Of a stretch of 42,218 nt of DNA, positions 23,443-32,454 are shown piece by piece. The translations under genes and the position numbers were made by a program. The stretch covers positions 1-42,218 of the forward strand of contig JAFGSM010000099.1 of the NCBI GenBank assembly GCA_016934595.1, written 5' to 3'. Every line of letters begins with the position of its first letter. Positions within the stretch are counted from its first letter, which is position 1. The DNA comes from a bacterium. GTDB taxonomy: Bacteria; SZUA-182; DTGQ01; JAFGSM01. Under the pieces are notes generated by a model. The model did no database searches, was not told the DNA's origin, and was given only the letters and a program-made list of their open reading frames with translations.

Positions 23443-23473
23443 TCAAGGGGAGGGCTTAATGCCCTTCCCTTGA
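23443..23473 (+). terminator. Rho-independent terminator after the 22400 gene
   Basis: TCAAGGGGAGGGC pairs with GCCCTTCCCTTGA (12 of 13) around a TTAAT loop, and a T-rich tract (CTTACTTATTTTATTT) follows. It is the clearest terminator in the window and separates this cytochrome from the NHL gene downstream. Confidence 0.8.
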
Positions 23474-23535
23474 CTCTTACTTATTTTATTTACTTAGCTG
23501 ATTGATATAATTGATATTTCCCTTATCTTTATCAT

Positions 23536-24537
23536 ATGCCTATAAAACCTTTGATAAAAAAATTGTGTCCTACCTTATATATCCCTTTATTAATTTTGTA
23601 TGTTGTCGCTTTGTGCAACCATTGCCTTCCCAATCCAAACAATGCGTTCGCTGACCCTTTATACGCCCCTGATATTAAATATAAGGCAACAGTAGAAGAT
23701 TTCGAAGGAAGGAAGATCGAGTTGCCAGCAGGGATATGTTTTGATTTTTATGGCGAGATGTACATACTGGATGGAGGTTCAAGGACTGTTTTAACATTCA
23801 GCAAGTCATTGCTTCCATCCGCAAGGATATCAAAAGAGCATGGGCTTTTTACTCCTTCCCATACCGCTGTCAACAGGGATGGAGAAATATATATCGTTGA
23901 GTCATCGGAAAAAGGGAAGGCCTCCTTTGTTTCTGTATTCAATCTCAATCTAAAAAAGATAAAAACCATAACATTTAAAGGCTTTAAAGGCGCTGAAGGA
24001 TTTGTCCCAAACGCTATCGAAATAGACAAAGATAAAAGGATATACCTTGCCGGATATACCCGACCAGGGATTGTTGTCCTTGAAGCTGATGGAAATTTTA
24101 TTGCCGAAATATCGCCTGAGGATACCTTTGGCCTCAATGAGGCTGCCCCTGTTATAATCCGTGACATTGCAATTGATAACGATGGTAAAATATTCCTTCT
24201 TAGCGAGGAGATGGGAAGCGTATATGTTTACAGCAAGGAGCACGATCTCCTTTTCAAATTCGGCAAAAAGGGGGGGGTGGCAGGCGCATTAAGCAGACCA
24301 AGAGGTATTGCTATCGACCAGAGAGGTTATATCTATATCACCGATTACATGAGGCATTGTGTGAACATATATGACAGTGACGGCACATACTTGACAGAGT
24401 TTGGAGGAAAAGGGACCGGGCATGGATGGTTTAATTATCCCCAGTCAATTGCAATTTCCAGGGATAATCTGATGGCGGTTATGGATTTTCTAAACAAACG
24501 TGTGGAATTGTTTCAGATTTATTATAAAAATTTGTGA
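23536..24537 (+). CDS. NHL-repeat beta-propeller, secreted (copy B)
   Basis: A 333-residue protein with a signal segment around 12-38 (ending NAFAD). The blades read GICFDFYGEMYILDGG, SHTAVNRDGEIYIVES, NAIEIDKDKRIYLAGY, RDIAIDNDGKIFLLSE, RGIAIDQRGYIYITDYMRH and QSIAISRDNLMAVMDF. It is a paralogue of copy A, and the same pairing of an NHL gene with downstream OmcS-like genes recurs here. There is no Shine-Dalgarno before ATG 23536. It lies just after a terminator, so it needs its own promoter, which I could not define. Confidence 0.84.
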   Translation: MPIKPLIKKLCPTLYIPLLILYVVALCNHCLPNPNNAFADPLYAPDIKYKATVEDFEGRKIELPAGICFDFYGEMYILDGGSRTVLTFSKSLLPSARISKEHGLFTPSHTAVNRDGEIYIVESSEKGKASFVSVFNLNLKKIKTITFKGFKGAEGFVPNAIEIDKDKRIYLAGYTRPGIVVLEADGNFIAEISPEDTFGLNEAAPVIIRDIAIDNDGKIFLLSEEMGSVYVYSKEHDLLFKFGKKGGVAGALSRPRGIAIDQRGYIYITDYMRHCVNIYDSDGTYLTEFGGKGTGHGWFNYPQSIAISRDNLMAVMDFLNKRVELFQIYYKNL

Positions 24538-24660
24538 GACCTGTAATTTTATTAAATTGAAAATCTTTTCCTTTACAGCATCCTTTTGAAAAAATGAAAC
24601 TTTGGTTATGGATTCTATATAATTCAATGATACAAGAGCTTGTTATACGATGAGTATTCA

Positions 24661-25872
24661 ATGGATTACACAAGAAGATCACAGAAAGTATGCAAAGGTT
24701 CATATCATAATAGATATAGGAATAAAGGAATCCTGTATAGCTCGTTTATTACACTGATTGTGACAGTAATCGCTATCAAAGGATTTTCTCGTTTGGTTTA
24801 TGCAAAGGTCATCGGTGTATGTTCCAACTGCCATACCATGCATTACAGCCAGAACGGGACTCAAGAACCGGAATGGGGCGATGAAGGACCGTATGGATAT
24901 CTGTTGACAAAAGACTGCCTTGGGTGCCACACAGCCACGGATGGCGGTACATGGAAGGACCCTGTGACGGGGGCGCCTATTGTTTATAATCTTTCTGAGC
25001 CATCATACGGCATCGAATACAATGGGGTGAAGCAAGGGCTTGCAGGGGGAAATTTTTACTGGGTGGAGCATTTGGATGATACGAGGGGGCACAATATATT
25101 TCCAGGCAATCCTGACGACAACCTGGCAATCGCCCCTGGGGAGGCATGGGCGTATTCGCCTGATGGGTGCGGGAGCAATTCCTGCCATAGCAATCTGGAC
25201 CGTCCATTTCAGGCATCTCAATCATTTGATCCCATACATGGCTACCTCAACGGGAGGTATGGGTGCAGGGGATGCCATATGGTCTCAGGGTACAATCGAT
25301 TTTCTCAGATCAAGAGCTGGCACCATGCAAACGATTCAGGCCCTGTGGTTGACAGCAAGGAGGAGGGGTGGTTCCGCTTCCTGTCCGGGCATTATAGCGG
25401 GTATGAGCATGGCGTGGCAGGGATAGAGGATGATGACTGGCAGTATACATACAGCAAAAGCGACCACAATGAATACCTCGGGAAACAGGTTGCAAGCGGT
25501 ACAGGGAGCTTTGTTTCCATCGGAGCGAACACCATGACTGCCTTTTGCTGCGGCTGCCACGGTGTGTTTCATGTCAAAAAAAGCGCTGGAGAGTGGATCA
25601 GGCACCCGGTTGACAGGATAATTCCAATAACTAATGGGTACGAGTTATATACCGAATACGATCCCCTTGTCCCTGTTGCCAGGCCTGATCTCACCGGCTG
25701 GACGGGACCACGCGCAACGGTCAATCAAGGGGGCACTGTGCAAAAGGATATGGTGATGTGCCTTTCCTGCCACAGGGCGCATGGGAGCCCCTATCCGGAT
25801 ATCCTGAGGTGGGACTATAGCACAATCATGGATGAGAAGGGGTGTATTACCTGTCATACAACAAAAAAATAA
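24661..25872 (+). CDS. OmcS-like 7-haem cytochrome c (paralogue 5)
   Basis: ATG 24661 (GATGAG six bases upstream) gives 403 residues; TTG 24640 in frame is the alternative. A long basic N-terminus precedes the signal helix (SFITLIVTVIAIKGF). The sites are CSNCH, CLGCH, CGSNSCH (CX4CH), CRGCH, CCGCH, CLSCH and CITCH. The CCGCH site carries an extra Cys beside the haem, unusual in this family. GNFYWVEHLDDTRGHN, KSWHHAND, EWIRHPVDRI and SPYPDILRWDY match the other paralogues. Confidence 0.85.
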   Translation: MDYTRRSQKVCKGSYHNRYRNKGILYSSFITLIVTVIAIKGFSRLVYAKVIGVCSNCHTMHYSQNGTQEPEWGDEGPYGYLLTKDCLGCHTATDGGTWKDPVTGAPIVYNLSEPSYGIEYNGVKQGLAGGNFYWVEHLDDTRGHNIFPGNPDDNLAIAPGEAWAYSPDGCGSNSCHSNLDRPFQASQSFDPIHGYLNGRYGCRGCHMVSGYNRFSQIKSWHHANDSGPVVDSKEEGWFRFLSGHYSGYEHGVAGIEDDDWQYTYSKSDHNEYLGKQVASGTGSFVSIGANTMTAFCCGCHGVFHVKKSAGEWIRHPVDRIIPITNGYELYTEYDPLVPVARPDLTGWTGPRATVNQGGTVQKDMVMCLSCHRAHGSPYPDILRWDYSTIMDEKGCITCHTTKK

Positions 25873-26008
25873 AGGAAGCTGGATTAAAACGCATAGTGAT
25901 CATGAAAAAGGATTTAATTTTGAATTCAGGGTAAAATGATGTATATTATCTAGGAAATGGTGTGTATGTTTATAATGGATATCAACCATCATTTTGGGGG
26001 GCATAAGT

Positions 26009-27181
26009 ATGGCATTTGATCTGCTCGTGAGAGGTGTGTTTTCTCAGATTCATAATCGATTCAGAGCGAAAAGTACAGTACGACGGAGTGTTGGTATAGT
26101 TCTCTCGCTCTTTTTGTTCCTTTGCTATCATCCATTCCATTCAAAGGCCAAGGTCACGGGGCTGTGTTCGAATTGCCACACCATGCACGCAAGCCAGGAT
26201 GGGGTGACATCACCAACAAATCCTGCGCTTACAAAGGTTGACTGCATCGGATGCCACTCAAGCACGGATACGGAAACCATCAAATATATCGGCGGGAATC
26301 CGGGAGATCCTGAGACAAGCCGTGTGCCTATTGTCAATAACGTACCGGAGCCATCAAACCCTCTGGCAGGAGGCAATTTTTATTACGTGAAACAAAACCA
26401 GACATTCGGACATAACGTAATAGGCATTCCTGACGTTAACCAAGATACATTATTGCCAAGCGCCCCTGGCAGACCTTCAACATCCGGGGGGACTGGCTGC
26501 GAGCCATGTCATGGGAAGCTGCAGGGCGGACCTGGAGAAGATTGCGGCTGCAAAAGTTGCCACCTTTATGTGATTGAAAATAAAAGGCATCATACAAATG
26601 ACGATCCCGATAACAATAAAATAGTAGAAGGGCCGCCCTGGTACCGTTTTCTTGAGCAAAATCATAATTATCCTGATATAGGGGTACACGGGATTGAGTC
26701 TTCTGATTGGGAGAAGGGGATCAACAATACAGGTTACAACGATTATAATCAATATAAAGGAGTGGATGCGATTGGCAGCGATCCTGCCGGCATGAATGAC
26801 AATTCCATGAGCGATTTCTGCGCAGGCTGCCATCAGGGGTTTCATGGGATTAATTTCACAGGAGGGGGCACAAACAGCAGCCCTTGGTTCAGGCATCCCG
26901 CCCATATAGGACTCCCTTCTGGTGGCGAATTTGCAAACTATGCCATCTACGATCCCAATGCCCCTGTGGCAAGAAAAAATCTGACAAATTATACAACACC
27001 TGCTTCAAGAACAACTGTAAGCGCGAGCGGTTATACAGGCAATGACCAGGTCATGTGCCTTTCATGCCATCGCGCCCATGCCTCGCCATATCCTGACATA
27101 TTGCGCTGGGATTATTCGGCCATAGAAGCAAACAATGGAAAAACCGGGGGATGCCTGATCTGCCACACAGGGAAAAAATGA
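26009..27181 (+). CDS. OmcS-like 7-haem cytochrome c (paralogue 6)
   Basis: ATG 26009 has GGGGGGC seven bases upstream; the frame opens at TTG 25994 but that has no ribosome site. The protein has 390 residues. All seven sites are canonical CXXCH (CSNCH, CIGCH, CEPCH, CKSCH, CAGCH, CLSCH, CLICH). The third site, expanded to CX3-5CH in the other five, is normal here. KRHHTND, WFRHPAHIGL and SPYPDILRWDY are kept. The signal helix is around residues 28-46. It is the last gene of the array and faces a convergent gene. Confidence 0.86.
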   Translation: MAFDLLVRGVFSQIHNRFRAKSTVRRSVGIVLSLFLFLCYHPFHSKAKVTGLCSNCHTMHASQDGVTSPTNPALTKVDCIGCHSSTDTETIKYIGGNPGDPETSRVPIVNNVPEPSNPLAGGNFYYVKQNQTFGHNVIGIPDVNQDTLLPSAPGRPSTSGGTGCEPCHGKLQGGPGEDCGCKSCHLYVIENKRHHTNDDPDNNKIVEGPPWYRFLEQNHNYPDIGVHGIESSDWEKGINNTGYNDYNQYKGVDAIGSDPAGMNDNSMSDFCAGCHQGFHGINFTGGGTNSSPWFRHPAHIGLPSGGEFANYAIYDPNAPVARKNLTNYTTPASRTTVSASGYTGNDQVMCLSCHRAHASPYPDILRWDYSAIEANNGKTGGCLICHTGKK

Positions 27182-27227
27182 GCCGGCAAGCATAAGATTT
27201 ATCTCCAAATGTAAAAGTTCTACTTTT

Positions 27228-27689
27228 TTATTCCCAATAGAATGGATCATCAAACATCGGCGCTATTTTATCTCTTTCGGATATGCATCGGGTCGGACAG
27301 TGCACACATAATTCGGTTTGAGAATCCCAGGCTTTTCCAGCTATGGTTAACAATCTGTCGACAAGGCGATCGCCTATGGAAGGAAAATAGTTTTCAATTT
27401 CAAGGTAGCTTAGTGTTAGGTTTTCTGACAACCCATTAATTTTGTCAAGAATGGGCTTCTTCATATGCTTCGCATAATGAATACAGAACTTAGCAATTGC
27501 CTCCTCATCTATATTTTCCCTTTTTAGTTGTGATTTCAATTTTAGGTCTCTGTCAATAAAATTTTGGAATTCAAGCGCAAATTCAAAACAGAACCAATTA
27601 AGTTTCGTTTTTTCCTTTTTACATGAAAAAAAATCAGCAGGAGAGATAAGTTGTCTTTGTGGTTGATTTTTGTTTCGTTTTCCTATCAT
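27228..27689 (-). CDS. Hypothetical protein with a CxxCPxRC motif
   Basis: A 153-residue protein I do not recognise. It has a basic N-terminus (MIGKRNKNQPQRQ), a middle of charged amphipathic helices, and a C-terminal CVHCPTRC followed by FDDPFYWE; other Cys lie at FFSCKK and FCFEF. The CxxC..xC cluster could hold zinc or Fe-S. There is no signal peptide, so it should be cytoplasmic. No ribosome site is visible before the ATG, and the base composition is AT-rich. It might regulate the neighbouring array, but nothing shows this. Confidence 0.5.
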   Translation of the reverse strand: MIGKRNKNQPQRQLISPADFFSCKKEKTKLNWFCFEFALEFQNFIDRDLKLKSQLKRENIDEEAIAKFCIHYAKHMKKPILDKINGLSENLTLSYLEIENYFPSIGDRLVDRLLTIAGKAWDSQTELCVHCPTRCISERDKIAPMFDDPFYWE

Positions 27690-27880
27690 TTTGTTTACGT
27701 CGAGCTATTAGATGAAATTTTTATCGTGGCCATGCCAAGAGAGGTTTCAAAATTCTCTATGGATCATTTACAAAATTTGGCCTGCCTCATCAAATCATTT
27801 ATGATTTACAATCATAATAATAATGCTACGATAATAAAAATAAAAAATTTTATCAAGGCCAGCGGGCACCTTTTTGTTGC

Positions 27881-30800
27881 TCAGCGCGGCCTTCTCCAGT
27901 ATTTGGGTTTCCACTCCGATGGCTGGTGATAGCCTTTGTATTTCAGTAGCGCCTCGAAACTGTGGCAGTCAAGGCAGATAGAGAATGCAGGGCCCTTGTT
28001 TCTCAGAAAACTGTTTGTAGGGTCGCCTTCTATATTTTTCTTGTCAGGATAGGTCTTGGTCACAGGGTCCCATTGATGGGGATCATGGCAGGTGGTGCAT
28101 GTGACAAATCCTACAGGGGTCTTGTTCCCCTTTTTGTCATACAGGGGATAATATATGTTTATGACCTGGCCTTTTAATTGTTGCTGCTCCATGATTTTTC
28201 CTGTGTATACAAAAGAACTTGGATGAAGGCCGATAAATACATCCTTTGCGCCTGCGCATCCATCCTTTTTGTGGCAATTCACGCATGTGCCCAGCATAAA
28301 ATCCGTTTCGCCCTCAAGCGGTCTTGACCATAGCAGGTTTTTTTGGGGTGCGTGATGAACCGCATGACATGGGGAACAGGCCCCTCCGTCTCCAGCCGTC
28401 TGCCCGATCTGATTTTTGGCATCAGGGGCGACAAGCCTCATGTCATGCTCGCTCCAAATCACATATTTTTTGTCCTCATGGCAGTCAAGGCAGATATTGC
28501 CGAAACCATGGCCGGTTTGCCTTAAGAAACTGTCCGCTATTGTGCCCTCCACATTGGCCGAATGCCCTGGGGTTTTATCCTTGTCAGACCATCGATGCAC
28601 TTCATGGCAGGTTTGACATGTAAGGATGCTTCCCTTTTCCTTGTCATGGCGCTGATCCATAGGCAAATATTGGGGAGCTGCATAAAGCGGGAGGCTGGTC
28701 TTCATCCCTTTTTGTACAAGTGAGACATTTACAGCGTGGGAGAATCCATGCTCCAATGTCTTTTTCCCTCCAACCCGTCCTTCCAGATGGCAGCTCTGGC
28801 ACAGGAGATCAACAGGGCCCTGGCCTGTAGATAGGACATCAATCTGGCGGGACCAGAGCCTGAATGTTTCGCCGTTGTGAACGGAATGACATGCATCGCA
28901 TGTGCCTTTTGTGTAATTCGGGTCAATGATACACAGGTCATGATCTGTTTTTGAGACATAGCCCTGATTTTGATGGCAGGCCTTGCAGAGCGAAGGCTCA
29001 GGCGATGACGCCATACGCAGGAAGCTGTTTTTCCCATCGCCCTCGATCTTTTTCCCCTTTCCCTGTCCTTCATAATCTGGATCCCACTGATGGGGTTCAT
29101 GACAGGTAAGGCAGGTGAGCTGGCCCTTCTCTTGATGCCTGGCCCCAAGGAGGTCATAGAAGGGAAGCCTGGGGTTTGATGTTTTGGGCTGCAGTGGCAT
29201 CGGATGGGTCTGCGCTGTGATAACCTTTTCTTTGGCGCAGCCATCCTTGGAATGACATGGCAGGCAAAGCATGTCGCTCTGGCTGGCCATTACCTCCATA
29301 TTTTTAGAGAATATCCTGATGCCGCTCGCCTGATGAGGCACATGGCATGAGCTGCACGGCCCTGATTGTTTAGCCGTTTGATTCTGGATGTTCGTCTCCT
29401 TCGGGGCGGTTATCCTCATGTCATGCTCTGTCTTGAGCAGCCAGCCTTTTTTCCTGTGGCAGCTTATACATAATGATGATTCTTCATCATTTGCCATTCT
29501 AAGGAAACTGTTTTGTCCATCCCCCTCAAGCATCTTTCCCGTGCCTTGATCCTTCTTTTTGGGAGACCATTGATGGGGGTCATGGCATGATGCGCAGGTG
29601 ATTTGACCCTTATTATCAGTCCTCCGCCCGGATAGATCAAACTGGGGGTAGCTGATTTTATATTCTTCACCCATGAGTGACATGGCCTTTTCAGTCGGAT
29701 GGGAGATCAATCCGGTCAATTTCTTTTCCCCGCATTTTTTGGGGCTGTGGCATGACAGGCATAAGCTTGTTATGGTTTTATTCTGGCTGGCTGCCTGCCT
29801 CGCCCATATCTTTATGGATGAGGCATTGTGCACAAGGTGGCAGGGACTGCACACCCCGCCTTTTTTAATTGTCTGGTTCAGCAAATTGACCTCTTCCGGA
29901 GCGGAGACAGAGAGGTCGTGTTTCGTCTTGATCAGCGTCTTTTTGTCCTGATGGCAGGTCATGCATAGACTGGATGCAGGCACATCCGCATACCTCAGGA
30001 AACTGTTATGGGTATCCCCCTCTTTGTTCATGCCAGGACCAGACTGTTCCATGGCCGGGTCCCACTGGTGGGCATTGTGACACGTTGCGCACGTGACGCT
30101 TCCATCGGCTGACTTATTCCCTTTATCTGCATAAAGTGGCAGGTCTGTTTTAGCCTTGATCCGTTTAAGTCCAAGTCCGACAGGATGAGAAAAAAGGCCT
30201 GCCGGCTTCTTTTCTGCAGGTCTTCCTGTTTCATGACAGCTTAAGCAAAGAGGGGAAACCGCATCTTCAGGGGACAATTTTGATTTTCTTGCCCATAGCT
30301 TTGCAGGACCTGCATTGTGCGGGATATGACACGGGCTGCATATTCCGCCTCCCTCTGCATTTTGTTCATATATATTGACCGTCTGGGGGGCACTGACTGA
30401 AAGGTCATGATCAGTGCCTGCTATGATGGTTTGCCTTTTGTGGCAATCCATGCATATCTTTGTCTCTCCCTTCTTTGCCAGGATGCATGTACTCGGCTGG
30501 GCATTGTGAGGCCAATGGCAGGTTTCGCAGATGATCTGTCCTTTTTCACCAAACGCCACATTTCTTCCACCTTCCCATATCTCCGGCGGGCGGGCATCCT
30601 TTGGCGTGATATTGACCGGGTGTGTGCCCATGCCCACCCCCTTATCAGGCCGGCTCGGGTTGCTTCCGTGACATGCCTCGCAAAGCTCTGAGGTAAAGAC
30701 ATTTTCTCCGATGCGGTCAGGAATGACAAGGAGATTCTTGTCTATTGTCCCGTGCACTGTATGGCAGGTCTCACATATGATCTCTCCTTTTGCGCCGACC

Positions 30801-31393
30801 CTCCCGTATTGATCAAATATCCTTTGAGGAACAGGGATGCCAGTAACATGGACAGGGTGATTCCCATGAGCCTTTCCGCCAAGCTTGGTAACGTGACACA
30901 TCATGCACATCTCGGAGTTTCTGTTGCTGCAGCGAAGATATATGGTTTCCTGATAGCGCAGCTCATCCGATACGCCATGGACTGTGTGGCATGTGGCGCA
31001 TACCACCTCGCCTTTTTCACCAAGGGGCATTTCAGGGGGGATCCGGACATTTTTGGATGGGATCATATTGCAGGCATGGCCCCGCTTTGCCCAGAAACGT
31101 TCCCTGGAATCAAGCATGATACCGTTATGGCATGAATAACAGATCATCTCGCTTCCGGCCACACGCTCCTTCTGGTACTCCACAAGGTCTGTGCCTCTGC
31201 CTTCCACAAAAAACTGGTCCAGCCATCTGAAATGGCATATTGCGCATTCCTTTGCCGAATTACGCATAAGTTGGGCATGGGAAGGCAAGGCAAAGGGAAA
31301 ACCGGTGAATATCGCAAAGGAAATCAAAAGGGAAAATTTACAGATATATCGGGAAAGGCGAAAAGAATCATGATAAAAGGTATGAAAAAACAA
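27881..31393 (-). CDS. 28-haem cytochrome c with five tandem 4-haem repeats
   Basis: A 1170-residue secreted protein from TTG 31393 (AGAGGA about 11 bases upstream); the signal peptide ends PSHAQ. I count 28 CXXCH sites. The first eight form an N-terminal part with alternating NHPV and CHTVHG blocks. From about residue 350, five repeats of roughly 155-175 residues begin near 351, 513, 680, 833 and 1006. Each has C(S/D)xCHxxH, a CxxCH, a SHP/THP block, PLYD, a CxxCHxxHQWDP site, an NSFLR motif, a last CxxCH and HDL/HDM. It follows the b/c operon by 59 bases. A periplasm-spanning or cell-surface wire is the likely role (inference). Confidence 0.9.
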   Translation of the reverse strand: MFFHTFYHDSFRLSRYICKFSLLISFAIFTGFPFALPSHAQLMRNSAKECAICHFRWLDQFFVEGRGTDLVEYQKERVAGSEMICYSCHNGIMLDSRERFWAKRGHACNMIPSKNVRIPPEMPLGEKGEVVCATCHTVHGVSDELRYQETIYLRCSNRNSEMCMMCHVTKLGGKAHGNHPVHVTGIPVPQRIFDQYGRVGAKGEIICETCHTVHGTIDKNLLVIPDRIGENVFTSELCEACHGSNPSRPDKGVGMGTHPVNITPKDARPPEIWEGGRNVAFGEKGQIICETCHWPHNAQPSTCILAKKGETKICMDCHKRQTIIAGTDHDLSVSAPQTVNIYEQNAEGGGICSPCHIPHNAGPAKLWARKSKLSPEDAVSPLCLSCHETGRPAEKKPAGLFSHPVGLGLKRIKAKTDLPLYADKGNKSADGSVTCATCHNAHQWDPAMEQSGPGMNKEGDTHNSFLRYADVPASSLCMTCHQDKKTLIKTKHDLSVSAPEEVNLLNQTIKKGGVCSPCHLVHNASSIKIWARQAASQNKTITSLCLSCHSPKKCGEKKLTGLISHPTEKAMSLMGEEYKISYPQFDLSGRRTDNKGQITCASCHDPHQWSPKKKDQGTGKMLEGDGQNSFLRMANDEESSLCISCHRKKGWLLKTEHDMRITAPKETNIQNQTAKQSGPCSSCHVPHQASGIRIFSKNMEVMASQSDMLCLPCHSKDGCAKEKVITAQTHPMPLQPKTSNPRLPFYDLLGARHQEKGQLTCLTCHEPHQWDPDYEGQGKGKKIEGDGKNSFLRMASSPEPSLCKACHQNQGYVSKTDHDLCIIDPNYTKGTCDACHSVHNGETFRLWSRQIDVLSTGQGPVDLLCQSCHLEGRVGGKKTLEHGFSHAVNVSLVQKGMKTSLPLYAAPQYLPMDQRHDKEKGSILTCQTCHEVHRWSDKDKTPGHSANVEGTIADSFLRQTGHGFGNICLDCHEDKKYVIWSEHDMRLVAPDAKNQIGQTAGDGGACSPCHAVHHAPQKNLLWSRPLEGETDFMLGTCVNCHKKDGCAGAKDVFIGLHPSSFVYTGKIMEQQQLKGQVINIYYPLYDKKGNKTPVGFVTCTTCHDPHQWDPVTKTYPDKKNIEGDPTNSFLRNKGPAFSICLDCHSFEALLKYKGYHQPSEWKPKYWRRPR

Positions 31394-31452
31394 TACTTAT
31401 AACGTCCTCTCTTAATATTTTCTCATCACTGATAATTAATCTGATTATTCTA

Positions 31453-32454
31453 TTATTCTATCTGATAGACACTCACCCTGCTTGCGTACATCTCGCATAC
31501 ATAAATGCGCCCGTTGTCATCAAAACATATATCTGTAGGCACTGAAAAACGGAGCTTTTTTTTGGATTTGTCACCCAGCAAGGCATGAAAGGTACCGTCT
31601 GACGTAAAGACCTGTATGACGCCAATCTTTTCATAGCTTTCTGTGACATATATCCGTTTCTGCTTATCGACAGCAATCCCCTGAGGCCTGAAGAATTGCC
31701 CCTTCTCTATGCCCCATTCGCCAATGTTGCGCAAAAAAACACCTTCGGGGTCAAACACCTGGACACGTGTGTTGAGCACATCAACTATGTATATCAAACC
31801 TTTATCATCCTGGGCGATGCTGTAAGGGTAACGGAACTGTCCGTTTTCAAATCCGACCTCTCCGGCCTCTTTTATAAACCTTCCATCTGTTGTATATATA
31901 ACGAGGCGGTGATTATCGTTGTCTACAATCAGGATGCGGTTGGTTGCTTTATCAATGAGAAGATCGGTAGGATCTGCAGGGCTTCCATAGCGGTCCTCTT
32001 TTAGTGTGAAATAGTTCAAGAGCGTCCCATTCTGATTGAATATCTGGATGCGGTGGTTTCCTGAATCCGCTACATATATCCTGCCCTGATAGTCAACATA
32101 TAGCCCAAGAGGCGATTTGAACTCCCCGGGATCTGTTCCATGTTTTCCAAATTCAAAAAGCGGGTCTCCTTTCTTGTTGAAAACGGCCACGCGGCCATTG
32201 ACACCGTCCAGTACATAGATTTGATCCCTGAATACAGAAACAGCGCTTGGCTGATTGAATTTCTTCCCGCTTGTACCGGTCAGGTCAAAGAGATGGCTGC
32301 ATGTTATGATCCTCACACCTGTGTCGGATGAAGATTGGGCCGGTTCCTTTTGCTGCCCTGTGCATATGGAAGACGGATAAAAGGCATTGATCAAGATTGC
32401 CAGCAGTAATGCCGCCAGGGCAAATAAAATATTTAAAGGATTGCGCCGCGTCAC
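31453..32454 (-). CDS. NHL-repeat beta-propeller of the b/c operon
   Basis: A 333-residue protein with a GTG start in a GTGA overlap with the upstream cytochrome gene. An N-terminal hydrophobic helix (about 9-26) is a signal or anchor. Six NHL blades follow: PSAVSVFRDQIYVLDG, PLGLYVDYQGRIYVADSGNHRI, PTDLLIDKATNRILIVDNDNHRL, PYSIAQDDKGLIYIVDVLNTRV, PQGIAVDKQKRIYVTES and PTDICFDDNGRIYVCEM. It is more regular than, and not close to, the NHL copies at 17241 and 23536. Being coupled to the cytochrome b/c genes, it is probably a subunit or docking platform of that complex (inference). Confidence 0.87.
   Translation of the reverse strand: MTRRNPLNILFALAALLLAILINAFYPSSICTGQQKEPAQSSSDTGVRIITCSHLFDLTGTSGKKFNQPSAVSVFRDQIYVLDGVNGRVAVFNKKGDPLFEFGKHGTDPGEFKSPLGLYVDYQGRIYVADSGNHRIQIFNQNGTLLNYFTLKEDRYGSPADPTDLLIDKATNRILIVDNDNHRLVIYTTDGRFIKEAGEVGFENGQFRYPYSIAQDDKGLIYIVDVLNTRVQVFDPEGVFLRNIGEWGIEKGQFFRPQGIAVDKQKRIYVTESYEKIGVIQVFTSDGTFHALLGDKSKKKLRFSVPTDICFDDNGRIYVCEMYASRVSVYQIE

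Noticed and set aside
27651-27929. + strand ORF of 92 codons between the hypothetical protein and the 28-haem gene
   Set aside because: It overlaps both neighbours on the opposite strand, has no ribosome site or family motif, and is AT-rich by composition.
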